Shown here: one piece after another, positions 43,968 through 51,891 of the stretch | How the letters are laid out: the number at the start of each line of letters is the position of its first letter | How positions within the stretch are numbered: the first letter of the stretch is position 1 | Source of the DNA: an uncultured Lachnospiraceae bacterium | GTDB lineage: Bacteria; Bacillota; Clostridia; Lachnospirales; Lachnospiraceae | Assembly: GCA_910579465.1 (NCBI GenBank) | Contig: CAJTUB010000003.1 | Location: 62,001-126,000, forward strand | Length of the DNA: 64,000 bases | Reading direction: 5' to 3' | Notes under the pieces: model-generated | Told to the model about the DNA's origin: nothing | What the model saw: the letters and a program-made list of their open reading frames with translations, nothing else | The model's database searches: none | Made by a program: the position numbers and the translations under genes

Positions 43968-43994
43968 GAGTGTGGGGCAGTGTGCCTCACACTC
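43968..43994. repeat. 27-base inverted repeat directly after the corA -10 box
   Basis: GAGTGTGGGGCA (43968-43979) and TGCCTCACACTC (43983-43994) form 12 pairs with one G-T and a GTG loop, followed by ATTTTC. It begins at the base after TATAAT. Two more small hairpins (GCAG...CTGC and CCGC...GCGG) follow in the 96-base leader before corA. Confidence 0.8.
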
Positions 43995-44063
43995 ATTTTC
44001 AGGTTCTGCAGGACAGGACTGCTCCGCCCCGGCGGAATGCTTTATCTTAAGGGGGATTGTGCG

Positions 44064-45011
44064 ATGTTGGAAATTTTTAAAACGGCAGAAACCGGTGAGC
44101 TTCTGCGTTTGGAGAAAATTGAAAAGGACTGCTGGGTTTCTCTTACGTCGCCCAGCCTCGCTGAGCTTGAGCATGTCGCACAGGCAACCTGTGTAGAGAT
44201 GGATGCGCTGCGCGCTGCGCTCGACGACGAGGAGCGTGCGCGTATGGAGTTAGAAGATAACTATCATCTGATTCTGGTAGACTCTCCTGAGACGGAAAAG
44301 GAGGTCGTGGACTCTCTTGAGCGGAGCCGCTACATTACGATGCCGCTTGCAATTATTACGGCAAAGGACATCGTAATTACCGTTACGTTGCGGGAAACGC
44401 CGATTTTGCAGTATTTTAAGAGCGGAAGGACAAAGGATTTTTTTACTTATAAAAAGACCCGTTTTATTTTGCAGATTTTTTACCGGGTAGCAACCGTATA
44501 TTTACAGTATCTGCGCGGCATTAACCGGGAGAGCGAGCAGCTCGAGGACCGGTTAAAGGAGTCGCAGCGGAACCGCGAAATCATGGAGATGCACGAATTA
44601 GAGAAGGCGCTGGTGTATTTTACGACGGCGCTGCGTTCGAATGAGGCGGTGTTCGAGAAGCTTTTAAAAACGGAAAAGGTAAAACGGTATCCGGAGGACG
44701 AGGACCTGCTGGAAGACATTATTATAGAGAACCGTCAGGCGCTTGAGATGGCAAATATCTACAGCGGAATCCTGAACAGCACAATGGATACGTTTTCCTC
44801 GATTATTTCCAATAATCTGAACGTAGTGATGAAGTCGCTTGCGACGGTGACGATTGTGATGTCGATTCCGACGATGATTGCAAGCTTTTACGGCATGAAC
44901 GTGCCTCTGCCGGGGCAGAATCAATCGTATGGGTTCGTTGCGGTGCTGGGGTTTGCAGTGCTGCTTGCTTCGATCGTGGCAATTATTTTTAGAAAGAAGG
45001 ATTTGTTTTAA
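44064..45011 (+). CDS. corA: CorA family magnesium/divalent cation transporter
   Basis: A 315-residue channel-type transporter: cytoplasmic alpha/beta funnel, long helix (SEQLEDRLKESQRNREIMEM), then two C-terminal helices. The first pore helix ends with the selectivity motif YGMN (ASFYGMNVPLPGQ) and the protein ends in a basic tail (FRKKDLF), both diagnostic. The ATG at 44064 has AAGGGGGAT ahead; an upstream in-frame start lies inside the leader hairpins. Its stop overlaps the start of the next gene (TAATG), the first of several couplings in this operon. Confidence 0.94.
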   Translation: MLEIFKTAETGELLRLEKIEKDCWVSLTSPSLAELEHVAQATCVEMDALRAALDDEERARMELEDNYHLILVDSPETEKEVVDSLERSRYITMPLAIITAKDIVITVTLRETPILQYFKSGRTKDFFTYKKTRFILQIFYRVATVYLQYLRGINRESEQLEDRLKESQRNREIMEMHELEKALVYFTTALRSNEAVFEKLLKTEKVKRYPEDEDLLEDIIIENRQALEMANIYSGILNSTMDTFSSIISNNLNVVMKSLATVTIVMSIPTMIASFYGMNVPLPGQNQSYGFVAVLGFAVLLASIVAIIFRKKDLF

Positions 45012-45937
45012 TGAAATGGTTGAATAAGCTGGAACGAAAAATCGGCCGTTTTGCGGTTCCGAACCTGATGTATTATATGATTCTTTTGTATACACTGGGG
45101 TTTTTGCTGGAATTGGTTGTACCAGGCTTTTATGTGAAATGGCTTTCCCTGGATGTATACAGGATACTGCATGGCGAGGTGTGGCGTCTTGCGACGTTTG
45201 TACTGCAGCCGCCGGACAGCAATCCGATTTTCCTGATTATCGAGCTGTTTTTGTATTATTCCATCGGGCGTGCCCTGGAGGACATGTGGGGGACGTTCCG
45301 GTTTAACGTGTACTATTTTTCGGGATTGTTGTTCCAGATTATAGCGGCGTTTCTGTTCTATTTCATTGTGTGCAGGATTCTTGGCGCCCCGGTCAGCACC
45401 ATCGGTATCGGAAGCATGTACTATGTAAACCGTTCCATGTTCCTGGCATATATTGTTATGGTTCCGAACGCAGTGTTCCGGCTTTATTTCATTCTGCCGA
45501 TAAAGGCGAAGTGGCTCGGCATTTTTTACGGTATCCTGATGGGCTATGAAGTGATTTATTATCTGCGCTTCGGTCTGGAAACGGGCGGACCTTACGCGCT
45601 TGCAATCCTTGTTTCGGTGGCAAATTTCCTGTTTTTCTTTTTAGCAACAAGGAATTACAGGAGGATTTCCCCGTCCGAGGTAAAACGGCGTTCGCAGTTC
45701 AAGCGGCAGATGGACGAGGCAAGACGTACCTCCGGGAATGTCGTGGAGTTCAGGGGACGGAACGTCATTACAAGACATAAATGTGCGGTATGCGGGCGGA
45801 CAGAGTTGGACGACGATACGTTGGAGTTCCGTTTCTGCTCGAAGTGTGAAGGGAATTATGAGTATTGCTCGGAGCATCTGTATACCCATACGCATGTAAA
45901 AAGTACAGAGAACAGGAAGGACACCGGACATGAATAG
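45011..45937 (+). CDS. Rhomboid-like membrane protein with C-terminal zinc ribbon
   Basis: A 308-residue protein with about six helices. The region GEVWRLATFVLQPP, then FYSIGRALEDMWGTFRFNVYYFSG matches the conserved WR and the loop of rhomboid/derlin-like proteins. The usual catalytic GxSG/His pair is not clear (a GIGS occurs in the fourth helix region), so it may be a pseudoprotease. The C-terminal tail carries CAVCG...CSKC...CSEH with further His, a probable zinc-binding domain in the cytoplasm. It overlaps corA by one base and the next gene by eight. Confidence 0.7.
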   Translation: MKWLNKLERKIGRFAVPNLMYYMILLYTLGFLLELVVPGFYVKWLSLDVYRILHGEVWRLATFVLQPPDSNPIFLIIELFLYYSIGRALEDMWGTFRFNVYYFSGLLFQIIAAFLFYFIVCRILGAPVSTIGIGSMYYVNRSMFLAYIVMVPNAVFRLYFILPIKAKWLGIFYGILMGYEVIYYLRFGLETGGPYALAILVSVANFLFFFLATRNYRRISPSEVKRRSQFKRQMDEARRTSGNVVEFRGRNVITRHKCAVCGRTELDDDTLEFRFCSKCEGNYEYCSEHLYTHTHVKSTENRKDTGHE

Positions 45938-47315
45938 GGAATTGATACAGGCAAGAAAGGCGCTTTTTGCGGGAAAAGAGACGGAGAAGAACCTGCCATG
46001 CTATCTGAGAGAACTTGCCGGCTGCTATTACCGCATGGGATATTATAATCTGGCGATGCAGTATACCGCCTTTGCGGAGGCAGTAAAGGAGGGGCTGCTG
46101 CAGACGGACGAAAGGACGGAAGTCTATGCGGCACAGCTGAAAAGACTGCTCGGGGTACTTCTGGCAGAGCAGGCGGCGCCGGAGGAGCTGAAAGAGGCAA
46201 TGGGCACTCTGCTTACCATGCGAGGGGAGATTACGGTTTTTATGCAGGCTCTGACCGCGTATACAGACAAGCTGTATCTGCATGAGTATGCATTAAAACG
46301 GCTGGAACCGGCAATGGAGGATACGGCAGAGGATATTGACAGCTATGCGGCGTTAGAGGAGCTGGAGTCCTATCTGTTTGGCAGCGGGGAGCAGGAGGTG
46401 CCTTATGACCGGCTGATTTCCATTGTTTCCGAACTGCCGGTACGCATGACAAAGGGAAAGTTTATGGAGTGGGTGAGGAGTATGGTAGCCGTCGCTTACA
46501 AGGATGCGGATGCAGAAGGTCTGTACCGTGCGTTTTATATGCTGTATTCTGCTGCTGGCCTGTATGAGCCGGAGGGAATGGAGCAGTTCCCGGACTATGC
46601 CGGGGCGCTGCAGTATTTTTCCTCGGCAGATTACCGCAGCATGACGGAGGAACAGTACCGTGATGCAAAGGAGAGGTTAGAGAAGGTGACAAAGTGCATT
46701 GCGTCGGATGTCGAGGTGTATTTCAGCCTGATAGAGATTGTCAACAGCCTGCTGATGCTCTTTTTTACGGCTTCCTATGCAATGCCGGAGGAGGTAAGGC
46801 AGACGGAGGGCTGCAGGCAGGTGCTCCGCCTTATGCTGTGTGAGGAGCCGTACTCCGAGGAAGAAATCGTGGAGGCGTTTGCCTCTTTTGAGGGAGAGCC
46901 GGAGGAGTTAGATGAGGTTCTGCAGGAAGAGGAAGCATATCTGGAGGAGCTTCCGGTGAAGGAGGAGCTGCTTGCGGCGCTGATGCAGAAGGAGCTGTAT
47001 ACAAGGGTCATGTGTGCAAGCCGTCTGCATACGGACAGTGTGTTTGTGGAGCTGGAGGAAAAGGAGCCTCCGGAGGAGAGCTTTGAAGCGTCCCTGGAAG
47101 CTTTCTGCACGCGTCTGTCAGAGGTGCTCGAAAACGGGCAGAGAGCGGTAAACCGTGCGCGCATGGCGCAGGTCATCCAGCTGCTTCCGCTGCCGTTTAA
47201 AAAGAAGTCAGAGGTGCAGAAGTATATTCTTGCGGCACTGGAGAATTGCCATGATATGTCGGAAAAGACCGCGGCATTGCGGGAGATTCGGAAGTCGGCG
47301 GAGGAGATGTGGTAA
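45930..47315 (+). CDS. Unrecognised acidic helical protein
   Basis: A 461-residue soluble protein, rich in Glu and Leu, with repeated helix pairs such as LRELAGCYYRMGYYNLAMQY, which look like TPR or similar solenoid repeats. A very acidic stretch lies at about residues 305-350. No catalytic motif or membrane helix is evident. The start overlaps the previous gene by 8 bases (ATG inside the last codons), and its stop TAA touches the ATG of the next gene, so expression is coupled to both. Function unknown; a scaffold role is inference. Confidence 0.75.
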   Translation: MNRELIQARKALFAGKETEKNLPCYLRELAGCYYRMGYYNLAMQYTAFAEAVKEGLLQTDERTEVYAAQLKRLLGVLLAEQAAPEELKEAMGTLLTMRGEITVFMQALTAYTDKLYLHEYALKRLEPAMEDTAEDIDSYAALEELESYLFGSGEQEVPYDRLISIVSELPVRMTKGKFMEWVRSMVAVAYKDADAEGLYRAFYMLYSAAGLYEPEGMEQFPDYAGALQYFSSADYRSMTEEQYRDAKERLEKVTKCIASDVEVYFSLIEIVNSLLMLFFTASYAMPEEVRQTEGCRQVLRLMLCEEPYSEEEIVEAFASFEGEPEELDEVLQEEEAYLEELPVKEELLAALMQKELYTRVMCASRLHTDSVFVELEEKEPPEESFEASLEAFCTRLSEVLENGQRAVNRARMAQVIQLLPLPFKKKSEVQKYILAALENCHDMSEKTAALREIRKSAEEMW

Positions 47316-47654
47316 ATGGTTGTATGGAAGGAAGCGTTGTATGTAGCGGGGATTCCGCAGAAAAAGCAGGATAGGATTATGCGCGCAATCGGACGGAAGC
47401 GTCCGGTACGGGGCATATATCTGATTACGGCTCCTTCCAATCGGAAAAATTGTCTGGAATATGTGAAAGCAAATCAGCTTCTGCAGCCATACTACAGAGA
47501 AAAAGAGATTGAGGTGTATGGTCTTGCGGGGAGCGAGGAGGCGGCACAGGAGCTGGCGGCAGCGATGCTGTGCGGGACTTATGCCGCGACCGGCGGCTTT
47601 GCGGTCGTCGACTATCTGGAACGCCGCGGCCGGGAGGAGGGTGATACGGCTTGA
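47316..47654 (+). CDS. Unrecognised small basic protein
   Basis: A 112-residue soluble protein, basic at the start (RIMRAIGRKRPVRG), with IYLITAPSNRKNCLEYVKANQLLQP in the middle and an alpha/beta pattern; no known motif. Its ATG follows the preceding stop directly, and its stop TGA overlaps the ATG of the DUF2953 gene. Being fixed between genes on both sides by overlaps supports that it is real. Function unknown. Confidence 0.7.
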   Translation: MVVWKEALYVAGIPQKKQDRIMRAIGRKRPVRGIYLITAPSNRKNCLEYVKANQLLQPYYREKEIEVYGLAGSEEAAQELAAAMLCGTYAATGGFAVVDYLERRGREEGDTA

Positions 47655-48637
47655 TGACAGTGCTTCGTGTCCTGTTGTTTCTGTTAAAGCTTCTCGGCAT
47701 CCTTCTTCTGGCGTTGCTTGCCTTGGTTTTAGTGATATTGCTGCTTGTTCTGCTTGCCCCGGTGCGTTATAAGGGGAGGTTTGAAAAACGGGAGGAGCCG
47801 GAGCCCGTGCTTTTTGCAGATGCACTGGTTTCCTGGCTGAATCCTTTGCTGCGGGCGCGGATTTATTTCCGGGAAGGAAAGTGGCGCTATACTGTAAGGC
47901 TGTTCGGAATCTGTCTGTCGGACAGCGCGAGGCAGAAAAAGAAACGGACAAAAAAAGAGAAACAAAAGAGGGAAAAGAAGAAAAGGACAGAAGAAAAGCA
48001 GGAAGGCTCCCGGCAGGAAACGGCGCTTTCCGTAAAAGAAGAGCGTACAAGGGAGAGCATGGGGAGCCAGGAGTCCGGGATACCGGAGCATATGGAACTT
48101 CCGGAAGGGGAAACGGTACAGGAGGATGTCCCGGAGAAAAAGGAGAGCTTTTTTGCGAAGCTGAAAAGGTTCTGGGAGTGGCTTCTGGCACTTCCGGCGC
48201 GGATAAAGAAAATCCTGCAGGGAATTTGTGCCAGGCTTAAGCTGATATGGAAGAAAAAGGAGGCGCTCTTTGCCTTTCTGAAGGAGGAGGCGCACCTTAC
48301 CGCGCTTGGCAGGACAATGGGCGTGGTGAAAAAGCTGTTTGCCCATATTCTTCCGGGAAAGCTGAAGGGCCATGTGGAGTTTGGTACAGGCGACCCGGAG
48401 TCTACCGGAAAGGCGCTTGCGGCACTTGGAATTTTGTATGCGGCATATGGAAAGGGAATTACGGTTGTACCGGATTTCAATGAAAAGAGACTTGCGGCGG
48501 AGCTTACTTTCCGCGGAAGAATCCGTGCCGGGACGCTGCTGTTGCTGCTGCTGCGTCTGATACGCGATAAGCAGGTACGCGGGCTTTATAAGGATTGGAA
48601 ACAGTTGATGAGCCTTCTGAAAGAAAAGGCAGAATAA
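47654..48637 (+). CDS. DUF2953 (YtfI-like) membrane protein
   Basis: A 327-residue protein with a strongly hydrophobic N-terminus (residues 4-36, nearly all Leu/Val/Ile) followed by APVRYKGRFEKR, a long Lys/Glu-rich linker (about 95-160), amphipathic helices (FFAKLKRFWEWLLALPARI) and the conserved end GHVEFGTGDPESTGKALAALG...VVPDFNEKRLAAELTFRGRIRAGTLL, which is DUF2953. In Bacillus its relative YtfI is encoded next to YtfJ, as here. The ATG at 47654 overlaps the previous stop (TGATG); a TTG one codon earlier is less likely. Confidence 0.87.
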   Translation: MTVLRVLLFLLKLLGILLLALLALVLVILLLVLLAPVRYKGRFEKREEPEPVLFADALVSWLNPLLRARIYFREGKWRYTVRLFGICLSDSARQKKKRTKKEKQKREKKKRTEEKQEGSRQETALSVKEERTRESMGSQESGIPEHMELPEGETVQEDVPEKKESFFAKLKRFWEWLLALPARIKKILQGICARLKLIWKKKEALFAFLKEEAHLTALGRTMGVVKKLFAHILPGKLKGHVEFGTGDPESTGKALAALGILYAAYGKGITVVPDFNEKRLAAELTFRGRIRAGTLLLLLLRLIRDKQVRGLYKDWKQLMSLLKEKAE

Positions 48638-48670
48638 AGGAAGCGCGAGGGGCGCAGAAAGGACGATACG

Positions 48671-49063
48671 ATGGCAGAGAACAAGTTTAATGAAACCGTG
48701 GAGGCTTTGTTTAAGGGGATGGACGGATTTCTTACGACGAAAACCGTAGTGGGGGATGCCGTTAAGTTTGACGACGGCACGATTATTTTACCGTTAGTGG
48801 ACGTCAGCTTCGGCGTAGGAGCAGGTGCATTTGCAGGAAGCGCCAAGAATAATGCAGGCGGCGGCATGGGAGGAAAGATTTCTCCGAGTTCTGTCCTTGT
48901 CATCAAGGACGGGCACGCCAAGTTAGTGAATGTAAAGAACCAGGACCTTGTAACAAAGGTGATTGACCTTGTTCCGGACGTGCTGGACCGCTTCTCGAAG
49001 GACAAGAAGGAAAAAGCGGATCTGGACGAGAAAGTAACGGAAGTTGTGGATGGGATAAAGTAG
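48671..49063 (+). CDS. gerW: GerW (YtfJ) family sporulation protein
   Basis: A 130-residue protein of the GerW/YtfJ family, in Bacillus located in the inner spore membrane region and needed for normal germination. Diagnostic segments: VGDAVKFDDGTIILPLVDVSFGVGAG and SPSSVLVIKDGHAKLVNV. A Gly-rich loop (NNAGGGMGG) lies between them. It is 33 bases after DUF2953 and closes the corA operon. No sporulation sigma promoter is evident directly before it, so it is probably read from upstream. Confidence 0.93.
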   Translation: MAENKFNETVEALFKGMDGFLTTKTVVGDAVKFDDGTIILPLVDVSFGVGAGAFAGSAKNNAGGGMGGKISPSSVLVIKDGHAKLVNVKNQDLVTKVIDLVPDVLDRFSKDKKEKADLDEKVTEVVDGIK

Positions 49064-49099
49064 CAGAATTTGCAGAAAAGAAAAAAAATAAAATTTTTC

Positions 49100-49128
49100 T
49101 TGCATTCTTTTGAATCATCTGCTAGAAT
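49100..49128 (+). promoter_or_regulatory. SigA promoter of rpmB
   Basis: TTGCAT at 49100-49105, 17-base spacer, TAGAAT at 49123-49128. An A/T-rich tract upstream (AAAAAAAATAAAATTTTT) may act as an UP element. Confidence 0.82.
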
Positions 49129-49181
49129 AGATTTGTTTGTAGGCCATAGCCTTTAATTTTCATTAAGGAGGTGCAATAGAC

Positions 49182-49379
49182 ATGGCTAGATGTGCGGTTT
49201 GCGACAAGGGAGCCCTGTTTGGAAAGCAGATTAGTCATTCCAGAAGTCAGGTTTCCGGCAGAGCCAACAGAATGTGGAAGTCGAACATTAAGTCCGTTAA
49301 GGTCAAGGTTAACGGCGGCGCAAAGAAGATGTATGTATGTACTTCTTGTTTAAGAGCCGGCAAGGTTGAGCGCGCTTAG
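49182..49379 (+). CDS. rpmB: 50S ribosomal protein L28
   Basis: Large-subunit ribosomal protein of 65 residues. It begins MARCAVCDKGALFGKQISHS and holds two Cys pairs (C4/C7 and C53/C56), the zinc-binding C+ form of L28, so this protein probably binds zinc in the ribosome. The ribosome site AAGGAGGTG (49165-49173) is the best in the window. A small stem (AGGC/GCCT) lies in the leader. It has its own promoter and a terminator. Confidence 0.97.
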   Translation: MARCAVCDKGALFGKQISHSRSQVSGRANRMWKSNIKSVKVKVNGGAKKMYVCTSCLRAGKVERA

Positions 49380-49409
49380 TTAGATACCTGCATGGCGGAA
49401 ATGAATATC

Positions 49410-49450
49410 AGGGATTTTGCAGGACCAGGTGTTTTGCAAGATCCCTTTTC
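49410..49450. terminator. Intrinsic terminator after rpmB
   Basis: AGGGATTTTGCA (49410-49421) pairs with TGCAAGATCCCT (49435-49446) in 12 pairs with one G-T, followed by TTT. It may also serve the small minus-strand gene ending at 49479. Confidence 0.75.
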
Positions 49451-49478
49451 GCGTTTCTGCGCACGGCAAAGAGGCGCG

Positions 49479-49616
49479 TCAGCCGCAGAAGAGACGGTAG
49501 CCGAGCAGCAGGAACAGGATAATCAGCAGGACTGCAAGCAGGGTACTGCGCAGGAAAAAGGTAATCAGCATTCCGACCGCAATCCAGATAAGAATAAAAC
49601 CAAGAACTTTTCGCAC
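49479..49616 (-). CDS. Small hydrophobic membrane protein (45 residues)
   Basis: Read on the minus strand from a GTG at 49616, the sequence gives MRKVLGFILIWIAVGML and then FFLRSTLLAVLLIILFLLLGYRLFCG: two hydrophobic helices joined by a short polar turn, with a basic N-terminus. Alternative starts are TTG at 49622 and GTG at 49625; none has a clear ribosome site. A TATAAT box (49645 to 49640 on this strand) lies upstream. The facing plus-strand frame at the same place is low-complexity and looks spurious. Similar tiny proteins occur in Clostridia, as far as I recall. Function unknown. Confidence 0.55.
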   Translation of the reverse strand: MRKVLGFILIWIAVGMLITFFLRSTLLAVLLIILFLLLGYRLFCG

Positions 49617-49639
49617 AGGCAACACCAGAGACCGTTATT

Positions 49640-49668
49640 ATTATATAGTATGCGGGTTTTCGGAGGCA
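49640..49668 (-). promoter_or_regulatory. Possible promoter of the small minus-strand gene
   Basis: On the minus strand TATAAT lies at 49645-49640 and a weak -35 box TGCCTC at 49668-49663, with 17 bases between. Confidence 0.35.
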
Positions 49669-49692
49669 GTTCTTGTTTTTTTGAAAAATAGG

Positions 49693-49721
49693 TTCACTTT
49701 TTGGAAAAAATGAGGTATACT
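49693..49721 (+). promoter_or_regulatory. SigA promoter of the yloU-fakA unit
   Basis: TTCACT at 49693-49698, 17-base spacer, TATACT at 49716-49721, preceded by GAGG. Confidence 0.75.
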
Positions 49722-49771
49722 AGAGTAGGTACATAGTCCGTAATAACGCAACGGGCAGAAGGAGGGTTATG

Positions 49772-50128
49772 ATGAACGCTACGATGAATACGAATCTCGG
49801 TGATATTATGATTGAGAATGAGGTTATTGCAAAGTATGCCGGCTCTGCCGCCGTTGAGTGCTTCGGGGTGGTCGGGATGGCTGCCGTGAATGTAAGGGAC
49901 GGTTTTGCAAAGCTTTTAAGGAGAGAGAGTCTGAGCAGGGGAGTGAATATCTCAGTAGCCGATAACAAAATTACGATAGATTTTCATATTGTTGTATCAT
50001 ACGGCGTCAGCATCTCCGCAGTTGCGGATAATTTAATCAGCAATGTGCGCTATAAGGTAGAGGAATTTTCCGGTCTTCCGGTGGAGAAAATAAATATCTA
50101 TGTTGAGAGTGTCAGGGTAATTGATTAG
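49772..50128 (+). CDS. yloU: Asp23/Gls24 family protein (YloU)
   Basis: A 118-residue soluble protein of the Asp23/alkaline-shock family. Recognised by ENEVIAKYAGSAAVECFGVVGMA and VADNKITIDFHIVVSYGVSI, then VRYKVEEFSGLPVEKINIYVESVRV. Proteins of this family are abundant and membrane-associated in Gram-positives and are linked to envelope homeostasis. Two ATG codons stand in tandem (49769 and 49772); the second has the better distance to GGAGG. In Bacillus yloU also lies between rpmB and yloV, as here. Confidence 0.93.
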   Translation: MNATMNTNLGDIMIENEVIAKYAGSAAVECFGVVGMAAVNVRDGFAKLLRRESLSRGVNISVADNKITIDFHIVVSYGVSISAVADNLISNVRYKVEEFSGLPVEKINIYVESVRVID

Positions 50129-50165
50129 AAAAAGTGCATCTTTGTGCATTAAGGAGGATGAATAG

Positions 50166-51830
50166 TTGAGTATGAAGACAATTGATGCGGCTATGGTTCA
50201 AAGATGTTTTCTTGCGGGCGCAAAACGCATCGAGGCAAATAAGGAATATATCAATGAGTTAAACGTGTTTCCGGTTCCGGACGGCGATACCGGTACGAAT
50301 ATGACGCTTACGATTATGTCCGCGGCAAAGGAAGTGAGCACGCTTGTCAATCCGACGATGGAGCAGGTCTGCAAGGCAATTTCCGGCGGTTCCCTGCGTG
50401 GTGCCAGAGGCAATTCCGGTGTGATTCTTTCCCAGCTTTTCCGCGGACTTTGCAAGGAGCTGCGGGAGTATCAGGGAATCAGCGTAACCGTATTTGCCGC
50501 TGCGTTTGAGCGTGCAGTGGAGACGGCATATAAGGCAGTTATGAAGCCGAAGGAAGGAACGATTCTGACGGTCGCCAGAGGCGGCGCAGAGCGTGCAAAG
50601 CAGCTGGCAGAGGAAGGCGAAGAGGATATTCTTTCGTTTACCGAGGAAGTGGTGCGTCACATGAAGGATGTCCTTGACATTACGCCGGAGCTGCTTCCGG
50701 TGTTAAAGGAGGCCGGTGTGGTGGATTCCGGCGGACAGGGGCTGCTTACCATTATGGAGGGCGTACTGGATGCCTTACAGGGGAAAGAGACGGACTTTAC
50801 GATTCCGGTTTCCGGGTCTTCGGTAAAGAAGGCAGCCGGTGCGGCAAATGATGCAATCTCTACGGCAGATATTAAGTTCGGTTACTGCACGGAGTTTATC
50901 GTAATGGTAGAGAAGCCGTACGATGCGGCAGAGGAGGTAAGGTTCAAGTCCTATCTGGAGTCCATCGGGGATTCGATTGTGGTAGTTTCTGACGAGGATA
51001 TCGTCAAGGTCCATGTGCATACCAATGACCCGGGACTTGCAATCCAGAAGGCGCTGACCTACGGCTCCCTTACGAAGATGAAGATTGACAATATGAGGGA
51101 AGAGCATAATGAACGCGTCATCCAGGGAGCTTCACAGATTGCAGAGAAGCAGGCAGAGGCGGCGCCGAGAAAGCCGGTTGGTTTTCTGGCAGTTTCCATC
51201 GGAGAAGGTCTGAACCAGATTTTTAAGGAAATCGGCGCGGACTATATCATCGAAGGGGGACAGACGATGAATCCGTCCACCGAGGATATGCTGAATGCGA
51301 TTGCACAGGTCAATGCGGAGACGATTTTTATTCTGCCGAATAATTCCAACATTATTCTTGCGGCAGAACAGGCGGCGAAGCTGACGAAGGATAAAGAGAT
51401 TGTGGTAGTTCCGTCAAAGAACATCCCGGAGGGAATTACGGCGATTATCAGCTATATGCCGGAGCGGTCTGTTGCCGAGAACAAGCAGCATATGACAGAG
51501 GAAATGCAAAAGGTAAAAACCGGACAGGTAACGTACGCAGTACGCGATACTTCGATGGACGGCAAGGAAATCAAAGCAGGGGATATCATGGGCATCGGCG
51601 ATAAGAAGATCCATTCCGTCGGCAGTGATATTGCAGAGGTCACCTTTGAACTTCTGGAAAGCCTTTTGGACGATGAATCCGAGCTGGTAAGCCTGTATTA
51701 CGGGCAGGAATGTTCCGAAGAGGCTGCACAGGCCCTTGCAGACCGGATAACAGAAGCGCATCCGGAGGTAGAGGTTGATGTGCATCTCGGGGGACAGCCA
51801 ATTTACTATTATGTACTCTCGGTAGAGTAG
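50166..51830 (+). CDS. fakA: Fatty acid kinase catalytic subunit FakA (YloV, DhaL domain)
   Basis: A 554-residue kinase that phosphorylates fatty acids bound to FakB proteins, for use in phospholipid synthesis. The N-terminal DhaL domain carries NVFPVPDGDTGTNM (nucleotide and Mg binding, about residues 32-45) and SGGSLRGARGNSGVILSQ; the C-terminal DegV-like part (about 300-554) follows. A TTG at 50166 is 8 bases from AAGGAGG and preferred; an ATG two codons later is 14 bases away. FakB is not in the window. Confidence 0.93.
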   Translation: MSMKTIDAAMVQRCFLAGAKRIEANKEYINELNVFPVPDGDTGTNMTLTIMSAAKEVSTLVNPTMEQVCKAISGGSLRGARGNSGVILSQLFRGLCKELREYQGISVTVFAAAFERAVETAYKAVMKPKEGTILTVARGGAERAKQLAEEGEEDILSFTEEVVRHMKDVLDITPELLPVLKEAGVVDSGGQGLLTIMEGVLDALQGKETDFTIPVSGSSVKKAAGAANDAISTADIKFGYCTEFIVMVEKPYDAAEEVRFKSYLESIGDSIVVVSDEDIVKVHVHTNDPGLAIQKALTYGSLTKMKIDNMREEHNERVIQGASQIAEKQAEAAPRKPVGFLAVSIGEGLNQIFKEIGADYIIEGGQTMNPSTEDMLNAIAQVNAETIFILPNNSNIILAAEQAAKLTKDKEIVVVPSKNIPEGITAIISYMPERSVAENKQHMTEEMQKVKTGQVTYAVRDTSMDGKEIKAGDIMGIGDKKIHSVGSDIAEVTFELLESLLDDESELVSLYYGQECSEEAAQALADRITEAHPEVEVDVHLGGQPIYYYVLSVE

Positions 51831-51891
51831 TACGGAGAAGGGGCAATACACAATAGTGTTGTCATAAAAAAATTTAGGAGGATAAGGAAAA

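Noticed and set aside
43968..44063. M-box (ykoK) magnesium riboswitch before corA
   Set aside because: The leader is under 100 bases and has none of the conserved M-box segments that I know.
47208..48191. Minus-strand frame of 327 codons
   Set aside because: Opposes three genes fixed by overlapping starts and stops; no recognisable domain.
49392..49691. Plus-strand frame of 99 codons after rpmB
   Set aside because: It is rich in Gln, Asn and Lys without fold-like pattern, spans the rpmB terminator and is antisense to a cleaner small membrane protein; no ribosome site.
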